DNA of 64,000 nucleotides, from assembly GCF_000022065.1 (NCBI RefSeq), contig NC_011898.1, positions 2,720,501 to 2,784,500 on the forward strand, in the 5' to 3' direction. The position numbers and the translations under genes are program-made. The DNA is from Ruminiclostridium cellulolyticum H10 (GTDB taxonomy: Bacteria; Bacillota; Clostridia; Acetivibrionales; DSM-1351). This document shows, one piece after another, positions 1 to 9,899 of the stretch (positions are counted from its first letter, which is position 1; the number at the start of each line of letters is the position of its first letter). A model generated the notes under the pieces. That model had not been told where the DNA came from. It worked only from the letters and a program-made list of their open reading frames with translations, and searched no databases.

Positions 1-3000
1 GAATTTCTGATACATTTGCCAAGGTTTCTGATTGTCTGGCCTTCAAACAAGTCTTTTATTTCAAGCTGCATTCCCTGTTTTTTAAGATGTATTATTGTTT
101 CCATTGCTTTCAAGGAATCTCCGCCGATTTCAAAGAAATTATCGTTTATTCCAATCCTGTCTAGACTCAGTATTTTCTTCCATATGTCTGCCAGCAGCTT
201 TTCCGTACCGTTTCTTGGGGCCTCATAAGCTCTGTCTGTTGAAACCACAGGAGCGGGAAGTGACTTCCTGTCTATTTTGCCGTTAGGGGATAAGGGCATC
301 ATTTCAAGAAAAACATAGATTCTTGGAACCATATAATCCGGGAGGCTCTTTTCAAGGAATGACTGAATACCTCCTTGTTCTGCTTGCATACTATTCTCAC
401 ATACAACATATGCCACCAAATGTATATCTCCCTCACCCTTTTTCCATGCAACTACCACACACTCTTTTACATCCGGGTGAGCCGTTAACTGCTTTTCTAT
501 TTCACCAAGTTCAATCCTCAGTCCTCGTATTTTTACCTGAAAATCTATCCTTCCCAAATATTCAATGTTTCCGTCCCGTCTCCATTTTGCCAGATCCCCC
601 GTTCGGTAAAGCCTCTCATTGGGTTTGTATGGATTAGGTATAAATTTCTCATCGGTCATTTCAGGCTTGTTCAGGTACTCTCTTGCCAGACAGTTACCGC
701 CTATGCACAGCTCTCCTGTTACTCCCACAGGCTGGAGCTGCATATTTTTGTCCATTATAAGAAGTTTTGTGTTGTCAATAGGCTTTCCGATAGGTATAGA
801 ATCAAGCTCATCCTCTGTATCACAGTCAAAATACGATACATCTATTGTCGCTTCCGTCGGCCCGTAAAGGTTTGCAAGCCTGGTTTCGTTTTTTGAAAGC
901 AGTGACCTAAAAGCCTTAACCTGTGAAGGTGTTAATGCCTCACCGCTGGCGAAAACCTGTTTTAGTCCGGCAACCCTTGATACTTCACCAGTTTGATTCA
1001 GATATTCCAGAAAAACACCAAGCATGGATGGCACAAAATGTATAACTGTAATATTATTCTTTTCAATAGCTTCCACAATCTTTCCGGGGTCTTTTTCAGC
1101 TCCCGGCTCAAGAAAGCAAACCTTGGCTCCCGCAATAGACCACCAGAACAGTTCCCATACAGAAACATCAAAGGTGTAAGGTGTTTTCTGGAGGATAATA
1201 TCGTCTCTATTTAGCGGATATTTTTTTTGCATCCAGTTAAGTCTATTGACAAGAGACCTGTGTTCTATCAGCGTTCCTTTAGGCTTACCTGTGGAGCCTG
1301 ATGTATAAATTACATATGCAATATTCTCAGAAGTTGCTATTAAAGGGAGATTTGATTTTTCTCCGTGGGATAAATCAATTAAATCAAGATTTATCTTTTT
1401 TATGTTTTGCGGAATTTTTAAGTCTCCAAACTCCTTATGGGTAAGCAATATCCCTGTATCACTGTCTTTGAGTATATAGTCTATTCTTTCGGCAGGAAAA
1501 TGCGGGTCTACCGGGAGGTATGCTCCTCCAGCTTTCTGTACGGCCATTATTGCTGTTATCATCTCAAGTGAACGTTCCATCATTAAAGCTACTATACTCT
1601 CCCGACCTACACCATTTTTTTGTAAAAGCCTTGCAAGGCAGTTTGCCCTGTCATTGAGTTCCACGTAGCTCAGCTTTTTATTTTCAAGTATTACTGCAAT
1701 GTTTTCTGACTCTTTTTCCGCCTGTTCCTCTAAGTATTGGTAAATAACCTTCTCCTCTGGAAAATCAGCATCAGTATTGTTAAACTCTGTTAAAATCTGT
1801 CTCTTTTCTGTTTCAGTAATATATTCTAGTCCAGAAACTTTCTCAGTAGGCTTTTGTACTATACTTTCAATCAATTTTATGAGATGCATCGATATTGCTT
1901 TAACTGTTTCAGTCTCAAATAGCGATATGTTATAGTCAAACCCGCCCTTTATCCCTTTTTCTGTCTCTGTCAGCTGCAACCTTAAATCAAAAGGAGCCAT
2001 ATCGCTTGCTACATCTATTTCGGTTATTCTCATTCCGTCAAGTTCCAGTTCAGCTTTCTTATTGTTGTGGAGTATAAACATAACCTGAAACAACGGAGCC
2101 CTGCTGAGGTCGCGTTCCAGTCTCATTTCTTCAAGCATTTTGTCAAAGGGTAGTTCCTGATGTTCATATGCCTCCAGAGTGGTTTTTTTAACTTTTGCCA
2201 GAAGGCATAAAAAATCGGGGTTCTCGTCAAAATTAGTTTTCAAAACAAGAGTATTTATGAAAGGCCCCACTGTATTTTCAATTTCAGCTCTGTTTCTGTT
2301 TGCAACTACTGTACCCGTGAAAATGTCGTTCTGTCCCGAATACCTGTGCAATAGTGTCTGAAATGCCGCCAGAATAAGCATGAACATGGTTACACCTTGG
2401 TTATTGCAAAGTTTCTTGAGTTCAGGCACCAGTGCTTCAGGAATTGCAATGCTCTCAAAGCCACCTTCGTATGTACGGGTTTTAGGTCTGGCCTTATCTG
2501 TGGGAAGTTCAAGTGTTGTAGGGTTTTCAAGCTGTTTTTTCCAGTAGCCCATGAGCTTGTCCAATCTTTCCCCGGTAAATCTGTTTCTTTCCCACACGGC
2601 ATAGTCGGCAAACCGTATCGGAAGGGGTTTTATTTCTATGTTTTGTCCCTCTGCAAACTGCGTGTAATGCCGTAAAAATTCTTCTACTATTATTGTATTT
2701 GACCAACCGTCAGATACTATGTGGTGTGTTGTCATTGAAAAAATATATTCATTTCCGTTGAGAAAGAAAAGGCAGAATCTGAACAACGGACCTTTTTCCA
2801 AATTAAATATAAAGCGTGCTTCTTGTTTCAGATGGTTCTTGATTTCTTCTTCATTATTTTTATTAAGGTGCGTTAGGTCAATTTTATTTATCTCCACAGC
2901 AACGCTGTCATTTATAACCTGAACAGGGATTCCGTCAATGTTCTTGAATGTTGTTCTTAAAGCTTCATGGGACATGACTGCATTTTCCAGTGTTTGTTTA

Positions 3001-6000
3001 AGGATTTCAATATTCAGTCTGCCGCTTATACGTACGGCACTGGACAGGTTGAATACTGCATTACCCTTGTTCAGTTGGTCATAAAACCACATGGACTGCT
3101 GGGAAAATGAAAGTGGATATTCCTTTGTTTCGTCAGAGACCATTGATATATGGTCTTGTTCGTCATCTGAATTATCTGTTTCTTCAATTTCTCCTATTAG
3201 TTTTCCCAATTGGCCTATGGTTCTGTTCTCTATAATCCATTGTAGAGGTATGTATTTATGGAATCTGTCTCTAAGTCTTGAAATTATGGAAACAGCAGTA
3301 AGGGAGTGCCCCCCCAGTCTAAAGAAATCGTCATTAACTCCTATATTTTCAACGCCAAGTATCTCCTGCCATATTTCAACCAGTATTTTTTCCGTTTTGT
3401 TGCAGGGTGCTTTATATTCTTCGTTTTTTGTCGCGACAGCTTTAGCACCTGTACCTGTCCTATGCACAGGCAGTGCTGTCAGTGATTTTCCGAAAGCATT
3501 TTCAAGGGCAAGCAGATATGCTTTGTGAAGAAGGTTTTCTCTGTTTACCGAAAGTACCTTCCAGCCGTTATTGACTGAAGTCTCTTTCTCCTCTTGTTTT
3601 ATGTGAACTGGTTCATGTTTAGATTTTACAACTTCTGGGGACTTTACGGAGACCTCAAATTTTGAATTAAAATAACACTCTACCAGATTCTCGTTGTCAG
3701 ATATTGCTTCAATGTCCAGTTGGAATCTACTTAATTCATTCCCTTCTTCAATACTTTTCCAGCCGCTATTATTAAGGAAATTTTTAAACGGTATATTTTT
3801 TTCCGTGGGGCGGAACTCTGCTTCAAGTACCTTTGTACCTGTTTTTATACAAAGCTTTTTAAGACCAACAAGTATTGCATCTTCAATCCTTCTTCCCAAT
3901 ACTCTGCAGCTCAGCAGGAATGTGTCTATAAAAAGTTTGCTGCCGCTTTCCTTTGAAATTATCACACCAACCAGACCGTAATCACCGAACCGGTCACTGA
4001 CCTCTATTACATGACATCTGAAGCCCGGTAAACTCGTAAGCTGCCTCAGCTCCTCTTCCGTTCTTCTTATGGTACTAAGGTTAAACTGGTTGGTTCTATG
4101 TGTCAGTTGGGCCGCTCTAATATACTGTGAATCCTCTACGGGATTCATGCTCATTTTAAGTTCAAGTCCTTTTATAAAACCATCCAGAGACTGAACACTG
4201 TCCTGTATTTGCTTTCTTTCTTTCTCGGCGAGATACATTTGTGTTCTTTGGGCATCTTCTGCGGTGACTTTGAATCTGTCAAAGGCCCATACATGCTTGA
4301 GATACCCGGGTATTTGTGCTTCATCTTCCGGCAGATTAAGAGTGAGTACCTCCGGCAGTTTCATCATTACCTCACTGCACTCCACAGGACTATCGTCTAT
4401 AAAAATGAAGCTGTCAATACCAAGGTTAAGCTCATCTGCAATTTCTTTTATGTTGTCGGCCTTTGACCTCCAGTTTATTCTCCATGCAATAAAATGCTCT
4501 TTTTTAAGTAACATTCCCTTGTTGTTTTCAAATACATCCCAAACATCAGCTTCATTGTTTTTACTGCAAACAGCCAGAAGCATACCTTCCCTGTAACGTT
4601 TCAGCATAAACCCCTGCATTCTTTTAAAGGGTTCATTTATTATGACTCCCTGTGTACCTTCTTCCCCGCAAACCCCTTTCCACAAGGTATTGTCACAGTC
4701 AAGAACTATAACCTTGAAATTCTGCTTTCTCCATGCACATATCTTTCTGGCAACAACGGTTCCCAAAGCACTGAAAAATGTATCGCTGAAAGGCATATGT
4801 GCTTCGGTATCCTTCAAGGGATCAAATACTACATCTATAGCATAATGCTCATTAAGAAATCTGCAATCCATTACATATACATTTTCCATTTCCTCCAGAA
4901 CCATTTTCCATCTACAGTTCATATCTTCTATGAATTCACTGACCCTTTGGCTGATATTCGAATAGCGACAGACAGGTAAAACCCCAGCAAAATAAGGTAT
5001 TCCTTTAGTCTTTGATTTTAATGCATTCACAAGATCACTAAAATTCTTTTCAAGCTTTTCAAGCTGTTCAGCATCGCCTGACATATCGTTTCTCAGCCAA
5101 TCTTCAAAGCGGACTAGCAATACATTTGCACCATTATTCAGTGAAATAAGACTTGTTTCGTCTAAAATCTGTTGAAATATCTGATTGTAGGGTGCAAAAG
5201 CTACCTCTGTTTTAATGCCGAATTGTTTGCACCACCAGTTTATATAGTCTTCTACAGGCTCGGCTGTAAAAGTTGCTGCAACAGCAATTTTTAATTTTTC
5301 CTCATTAGTAGGTCTGAATTTATTTTTTATATCCCTCTTTTCATCCGGTGTAAAAATCGGAAGCTGTATAATCTTTTGTTCAGGATTTTGTACTATACAT
5401 TCAAGTGTTGTAATTAAATGCCTTGCCAGACTTCTGATAGTAGCAGGATCGAATATTGATAAATTATAATCAAAGCCACCTTTTAAGCCTTCATGTGATT
5501 CAGTAAGTTGCAGCCTTAAATCAAATGGCGCCATGCCGCTTTCTATTTCAATAGGCTTCATTTTTACTCCGGGAAGCTCTAATTCCACTTTTTGAGTATT
5601 TTGAAGTATAAACATAACCTGAAAAAATGGATTTACTCCATCCTCTCTGGGGGGCTTCAACTCCTCAACCATTTTGTCAAATGGCAGCTCCTGATATGTA
5701 AATGCATCATATGTTGTTTTCTTTTCTCTTTCCAGTATCTCAGTAAAACAACTTTCTCCGTCAATCCGTGTACGTAATGCAAGAGTATTCATAAAAAATC
5801 CTATTGCACGTTCAATCTCTTTTCTGTTTCTGTTTGCTACAACAGTACCTACACAAATATCCTGCTGTCCCGAGTATATGTAAAGTAAAGTTTTAAACGC
5901 AGCAAGAATCAATATGAACTGGGTGACATTTTTGCTTTTACAAATAATATCTATTTTTTTTGTTAGCTCAGGTGATATCTCCACAGCCTCATATCCCCCC

Positions 6001-6878
6001 TCAAAAGAACGCACTGCTGATCTTTCACGATCCAAAGGAAGTTTTAAGGTACCGGTATTTGCAAGCTGCGTTTTCCAATAGTTCAGCAAATTCTCAAGTA
6101 ATTCTCCACGAAGCCTGTTTTTTTCCCAGTAGGCATAGTCCGCAAATTGTACGGGAGGCAGCGGCAATACCTGTTCCACGCCCTGTACACTGTCTTTGTA
6201 CAGAGTAAACAGTTCCCCCACCAATACCGTATTTGACCAGCCGTCTGATATTATATGGTGTATGACCATTGTAAGTATATATTCCTCTTCACTCAGTATA
6301 AAAAGGTGAAAACGGAATAAGGGTCCGGTTTCCAGATTGAAGACACCTCTCGCTTCCTCTTTTAAAAGGTCTTTAAACCTGGATTCATCAGCGGAATAAT
6401 CTACATACGTTGTACAGAGTTGTGCTTTGAATTGAGGATTTATTACTTGAACGGGATTTCCTTCATTATTACTTATGAATGTAGTTCTCAAGGCTTCATG
6501 TCTTTTTACCAATTCATTTATTGCATTTTCAATAGCAGCTGTATCAAGTTTACCTGTAATCTTTACTGCGTTTGATATATTAAAAGCGGGATTACCCTTT
6601 ATGAGTTGATCGTAAAACCACATGGACTGTTGTGAATAGGAGAGTGGAAATTCCGTTATGCCGTCTCTGGGAGCCTGTGGAATCCGTTCATTATTTGAAC
6701 TTGTTTCTATTTTTAATTTTTTAAGAAATTCTATTATTTCATGTTTATTTTGAGATATTTCAGCAAGTAATGTTTTGTTTACTACTCCTTTTGGAGCCTG
6801 ATACTTTAAATCATCTTTGTCCAGCCATAAATTAACTCCCATATTACGCAATCTTGACAAAAATTGCATTACAGACAT
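1..6878 (-). CDS. Hybrid-line NRPS, partial: TubC_N-C-FkbH-PCP-C-A(Ser)-PCP-...
   Basis: Non-ribosomal peptide synthetase; its 3' end lies beyond the left edge. The start is ATG at 6878, behind GGAGGTGG. Order seen, with rough residues: TubC_N-type docking domain 1-55; condensation domain about 70-490 with HHIISDG near 210; FkbH-like HAD glyceryl-transferase domain about 515-1020 with the VLDCDNTLW phosphatase-like motif near 730; carrier domain with GGHSL near 1190; second condensation domain about 1250-1675 with HHIVSDG near 1385; adenylation domain about 1700-2180; carrier with GGDSL near 2240. Reading the A-domain pocket by hand gives D-V-W-H-F-S-L-I-D, which matches known serine codes (EntF type). 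There is no A domain in the first module: the FkbH domain takes its place. FkbH domains are known to load glycerate from 1,3-bisphosphoglycerate onto carriers. It follows the PKS gene by 18 bp, so the docking domain should receive the PKS product. Confidence 0.93.
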   Translation of the reverse strand, partial: MSVMQFLSRLRNMGVNLWLDKDDLKYQAPKGVVNKTLLAEISQNKHEIIEFLKKLKIETSSNNERIPQAPRDGITEFPLSYSQQSMWFYDQLIKGNPAFNISNAVKITGKLDTAAIENAINELVKRHEALRTTFISNNEGNPVQVINPQFKAQLCTTYVDYSADESRFKDLLKEEARGVFNLETGPLFRFHLFILSEEEYILTMVIHHIISDGWSNTVLVGELFTLYKDSVQGVEQVLPLPPVQFADYAYWEKNRLRGELLENLLNYWKTQLANTGTLKLPLDRERSAVRSFEGGYEAVEISPELTKKIDIICKSKNVTQFILILAAFKTLLYIYSGQQDICVGTVVANRNRKEIERAIGFFMNTLALRTRIDGESCFTEILEREKKTTYDAFTYQELPFDKMVEELKPPREDGVNPFFQVMFILQNTQKVELELPGVKMKPIEIESGMAPFDLRLQLTESHEGLKGGFDYNLSIFDPATIRSLARHLITTLECIVQNPEQKIIQLPIFTPDEKRDIKNKFRPTNEEKLKIAVAATFTAEPVEDYINWWCKQFGIKTEVAFAPYNQIFQQILDETSLISLNNGANVLLVRFEDWLRNDMSGDAEQLEKLEKNFSDLVNALKSKTKGIPYFAGVLPVCRYSNISQRVSEFIEDMNCRWKMVLEEMENVYVMDCRFLNEHYAIDVVFDPLKDTEAHMPFSDTFFSALGTVVARKICAWRKQNFKVIVLDCDNTLWKGVCGEEGTQGVIINEPFKRMQGFMLKRYREGMLLAVCSKNNEADVWDVFENNKGMLLKKEHFIAWRINWRSKADNIKEIADELNLGIDSFIFIDDSPVECSEVMMKLPEVLTLNLPEDEAQIPGYLKHVWAFDRFKVTAEDAQRTQMYLAEKERKQIQDSVQSLDGFIKGLELKMSMNPVEDSQYIRAAQLTHRTNQFNLSTIRRTEEELRQLTSLPGFRCHVIEVSDRFGDYGLVGVIISKESGSKLFIDTFLLSCRVLGRRIEDAILVGLKKLCIKTGTKVLEAEFRPTEKNIPFKNFLNNSGWKSIEEGNELSRFQLDIEAISDNENLVECYFNSKFEVSVKSPEVVKSKHEPVHIKQEEKETSVNNGWKVLSVNRENLLHKAYLLALENAFGKSLTALPVHRTGTGAKAVATKNEEYKAPCNKTEKILVEIWQEILGVENIGVNDDFFRLGGHSLTAVSIISRLRDRFHKYIPLQWIIENRTIGQLGKLIGEIEETDNSDDEQDHISMVSDETKEYPLSFSQQSMWFYDQLNKGNAVFNLSSAVRISGRLNIEILKQTLENAVMSHEALRTTFKNIDGIPVQVINDSVAVEINKIDLTHLNKNNEEEIKNHLKQEARFIFNLEKGPLFRFCLFFLNGNEYIFSMTTHHIVSDGWSNTIIVEEFLRHYTQFAEGQNIEIKPLPIRFADYAVWERNRFTGERLDKLMGYWKKQLENPTTLELPTDKARPKTRTYEGGFESIAIPEALVPELKKLCNNQGVTMFMLILAAFQTLLHRYSGQNDIFTGTVVANRNRAEIENTVGPFINTLVLKTNFDENPDFLCLLAKVKKTTLEAYEHQELPFDKMLEEMRLERDLSRAPLFQVMFILHNNKKAELELDGMRITEIDVASDMAPFDLRLQLTETEKGIKGGFDYNISLFETETVKAISMHLIKLIESIVQKPTEKVSGLEYITETEKRQILTEFNNTDADFPEEKVIYQYLEEQAEKESENIAVILENKKLSYVELNDRANCLARLLQKNGVGRESIVALMMERSLEMITAIMAVQKAGGAYLPVDPHFPAERIDYILKDSDTGILLTHKEFGDLKIPQNIKKINLDLIDLSHGEKSNLPLIATSENIAYVIYTSGSTGKPKGTLIEHRSLVNRLNWMQKKYPLNRDDIILQKTPYTFDVSVWELFWWSIAGAKVCFLEPGAEKDPGKIVEAIEKNNITVIHFVPSMLGVFLEYLNQTGEVSRVAGLKQVFASGEALTPSQVKAFRSLLSKNETRLANLYGPTEATIDVSYFDCDTEDELDSIPIGKPIDNTKLLIMDKNMQLQPVGVTGELCIGGNCLAREYLNKPEMTDEKFIPNPYKPNERLYRTGDLAKWRRDGNIEYLGRIDFQVKIRGLRIELGEIEKQLTAHPDVKECVVVAWKKGEGDIHLVAYVVCENSMQAEQGGIQSFLEKSLPDYMVPRIYVFLEMMPLSPNGKIDRKSLPAPVVSTDRAYEAPRNGTEKLLADIWKKILSLDRIGINDNFFEIGGDSLKAMETIIHLKKQGMQLEIKDLFEGQTIRNLGKCIRN

Positions 6879-6896
6879 TCTAACCACCTCCTGAAA

Positions 6897-9800
6897 TTAT
6901 ATTGTGCCGCCTTCCATGTCCTCTTCCGCAGCAGCCGCCTCTCCTTCTCCCTGCACAGCCCATTGATAGGTTTCAACCATTTCTGCAACAGAGGCTATTG
7001 TGGTGGTTTCCAAAAGCTTGGTCATCGGAATTTGTATTCTGAATATCTTGCTCAAATCGGTTGCAACGGCGGCAGCAATCAGCGAATGGCCTCCCAGCTC
7101 AAAGAAATCGTCATGTATTCCCAGTTTTTCAAAGCCAAGAACCTTTTTCCAATGCTCGGCAATTATTTTTTCAGTCTCACTGACGGGTTCCACATAAGGT
7201 ACATCCAAATCGGGACGAGGCCTTTTACTAAGTTTTTCGGCACCTCCTAAATCACTGCAGGAAGGCTCTTCAGACCCTTTTAACAAAAGGGGTGAGATAT
7301 TTATTTTTCCCTCAAACTCAGAGCATAATTTTTCAAGTTTTTCTTTGAACAAAAGCATTTCTTCTATTTGTTTTTTCTTTGGGGCATGTGTTTCTAAGCC
7401 GTATGTATTTTCATTTAACTCTATGGATGCGGAAATGCTTACCCTACTGCATTTCGCAAGCAACTTTTCATCTATTTCTGATTTATCCGAAACAGGGAAC
7501 TCAGGCTCCTTGGCAGCTTCGCTTTTTACTCCCGGTTCAATCCAGTATCTCTGCCTTTCAAATGGATATGTAGGAAGAGGAATACGGTGTCTCTTTTCCT
7601 CCTCATAGAATTTATTCCAGTTTACATTTCCTCCGTAAACCCAAATCTTTCCCAAGCACTCCATAAAGGCTTCTTCTTGATTTTTGTTTTCGTTTTGAAC
7701 ATATATCAACGAAGTACCCTCTTCTGAAATGAATCTTTTTCCATTTCCGATTTCAACAAAAATCCTTTCATCATCCGACAGAATTTCCTTCAAGCCTTGG
7801 GCTGAAAAACTGCTGTTACGCTGTTTTAACCAGTAATCCGTATTTGTAGCTTGCGAATCCTCTATCCATTTCCCACTAAAGGATGATACAAAAGGTATTT
7901 GAGGTTTGCTCAAGCTAATTTCCGAAAGAATTCCCGGAAAATCCTCTTCTTCGGCAGCAGTAATTCTCAATGAATCTTCAAGGCTCATCACTCCTGAAAT
8001 ACATGCACAAACATATTCTCCCAAACCTTCTCCTACCATACTTTCAGGTTTTAAACCTGATTCTTGAAGAAGTTTTGACATTGAGTACTGTGCAACAAAG
8101 ACAGCTGCCCTTTCAATGGTTTGGTTGTTATTCATATAACTGCCGGAGTCAAGTACTGCTTTGATATCAGTACCCAACATGGGGAACAGAATATCTGCAC
8201 AGTAATCGACGGAATTTCTGAACTTTTCTTCCGTCCTGTACAATTCACCGCATTCATTTAGGTATTTCCCTTCTCCCGGAAACATAAATATAACCGGCCT
8301 GTCCTTATGTTTCTGGAAGTATGAGATAACATTACCACAGGTGGAATTACTTATTTTTGTTTCCAAATCTTCAAGGTTCTTACATATCATAATTCTGCGG
8401 TGATTGAAACTCCTTCTGCCTACATGCTGTGTAAATGCTATATCTGCCAAATTCAAGTCAGGATTCTTCTTTATATGTTCAACAAGGTTTTGTGTCATTT
8501 TTTCAAGTGCTGTTTCTGTCTTTGCTGATAGTGAAATCAATTGGTAAGGCCTTTGGGAATTTTCCGATGGTACAACAGCAGGAGCTTCCTCCAGAATAAC
8601 ATGTGTATTGGTACCTCCGATTCCAAAGGAGCTAACAGCTGCTCTTATAGGAAAACCTTCTGTTTCCCATTTTGAAAGTTTACTGTTTACATAAAATGGG
8701 CTGTTTACAAAGTCTATTTTGGGGTTCGGCTCCTCGAAATTCAGACTTGCCGGAATTATCCTGTGTTTCATGGAAAGTACTGTTTTTATCATGCTGGCCA
8801 GACCACCGGCATTTACAAGATGCCCTATATTGGTTTTGGCCGAACCTATGGCACAAAATTCTTTTTTATCGGTATAAGCTCTGAATGCCTTGGTCAAAGC
8901 GGCTATTTCAATAGGATCTCCCAAGTTTGTACCTGTTCCGTGAGCATCTATATAGGTTATTGTTTCGGGGTTGACGCCTGACATTTCTATGGCCTCAGCA
9001 ATACATTCGGCCTGACCGTCTACATTAGGAGCAGTATAACTGTTTTTGGACGAACCGTCGTTATTAATGCCTGTTCCCTTTATAATTGCATGTATGCAGT
9101 CACCGTCAGCGATTGCATCCTCAAGTCTTTTCAATGCTAAAATACCCAGTCCGCTACCGCTTACCGTACCGTTGGCTTTGGAATCAAAGGCACGGCAGTG
9201 TCCGTCTGCTGAACCTATACCGCCTTCCTGATAAAAGAATGTCTCGTTTCTTGACACTTGAAAGCTGACGCCCCCTGCCAAAGCAATATCACACTCAAAG
9301 CTGTTAAGACTCTGACAAGCATAGTGAACTGCTACCATCGATGACGAACAAAGAGTGTTGACATTTACGCTTGGCCCCATAAGATTCATTTTGTAGGAAA
9401 CCTTTGTTGCAAGGAAATCCTGTCCGTTTGCTATCATTATTTTAAATGAGCCAAGACTTTCAACCAATCCGGGATTGGAATACAGGTTTCTTACCATATA
9501 TCCGCTAAGGTTAGCACTTGCATAGACTGCGATTCTTCCGTCATAAAGGTCGGAATTGTACCCCGCACTTTCTAGAACCTCCCATGCACTCTCCAGAAAT
9601 AAACGGTGCTGTGGGTCCGTTATTTCTGCTTCTCTTGCAGAATAATCAAAAAACTCTGCATCAAACATGTCCATTCCGTCCAGAATAGCGTCAGCGGCAA
9701 CATATTTTGGATTATCCAGCAAATGCTCATCTATTCCCATTTTTATAAGGTCGTCGTGATTAAAAAACTTAACCGACTCAACACCATTATAAAGATTCTC

Positions 9801-9899
9801 CCAGAATTCTTCCGTATTATTGGCACCCGGGAAACGGCCTGCCATACCTATTATGGCTATTGCACCATCCAGGGAACCGTTTTCTTCAAAATTGCCCAT
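6897..9899 (-). CDS. PKS module: KS - degenerate AT - ACP
   Basis: Type I polyketide synthase of 1000 residues. The start is ATG at 9899 after GGGGGAG; it overlaps the stop of the upstream gene by one base (TAATG). KS is about residues 12-440 with active-site TLCSSS, DAHGTGT and KTNIGH, so it looks catalytically complete. About residues 535-770 resemble an acyltransferase (FMFPGEGKYL, GVMSLEDSL, PQIPFVSSFSG, LPTYPFERQRYW). The nucleophile motif GHSxG is replaced by GEGLG, and the roughly 110-residue subdomain that carries the catalytic His is missing. The AT should therefore be dead. An ACP with GGHSL lies near residue 935, followed by a short acidic C-terminal tail (EAAAAEED) that may act as docking partner for the TubC_N domain of the next protein. 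No reductive domains are present. Extender loading must come from an AT encoded elsewhere. Confidence 0.93.
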   Translation of the reverse strand: MGNFEENGSLDGAIAIIGMAGRFPGANNTEEFWENLYNGVESVKFFNHDDLIKMGIDEHLLDNPKYVAADAILDGMDMFDAEFFDYSAREAEITDPQHRLFLESAWEVLESAGYNSDLYDGRIAVYASANLSGYMVRNLYSNPGLVESLGSFKIMIANGQDFLATKVSYKMNLMGPSVNVNTLCSSSMVAVHYACQSLNSFECDIALAGGVSFQVSRNETFFYQEGGIGSADGHCRAFDSKANGTVSGSGLGILALKRLEDAIADGDCIHAIIKGTGINNDGSSKNSYTAPNVDGQAECIAEAIEMSGVNPETITYIDAHGTGTNLGDPIEIAALTKAFRAYTDKKEFCAIGSAKTNIGHLVNAGGLASMIKTVLSMKHRIIPASLNFEEPNPKIDFVNSPFYVNSKLSKWETEGFPIRAAVSSFGIGGTNTHVILEEAPAVVPSENSQRPYQLISLSAKTETALEKMTQNLVEHIKKNPDLNLADIAFTQHVGRRSFNHRRIMICKNLEDLETKISNSTCGNVISYFQKHKDRPVIFMFPGEGKYLNECGELYRTEEKFRNSVDYCADILFPMLGTDIKAVLDSGSYMNNNQTIERAAVFVAQYSMSKLLQESGLKPESMVGEGLGEYVCACISGVMSLEDSLRITAAEEEDFPGILSEISLSKPQIPFVSSFSGKWIEDSQATNTDYWLKQRNSSFSAQGLKEILSDDERIFVEIGNGKRFISEEGTSLIYVQNENKNQEEAFMECLGKIWVYGGNVNWNKFYEEEKRHRIPLPTYPFERQRYWIEPGVKSEAAKEPEFPVSDKSEIDEKLLAKCSRVSISASIELNENTYGLETHAPKKKQIEEMLLFKEKLEKLCSEFEGKINISPLLLKGSEEPSCSDLGGAEKLSKRPRPDLDVPYVEPVSETEKIIAEHWKKVLGFEKLGIHDDFFELGGHSLIAAAVATDLSKIFRIQIPMTKLLETTTIASVAEMVETYQWAVQGEGEAAAAEEDMEGGTI

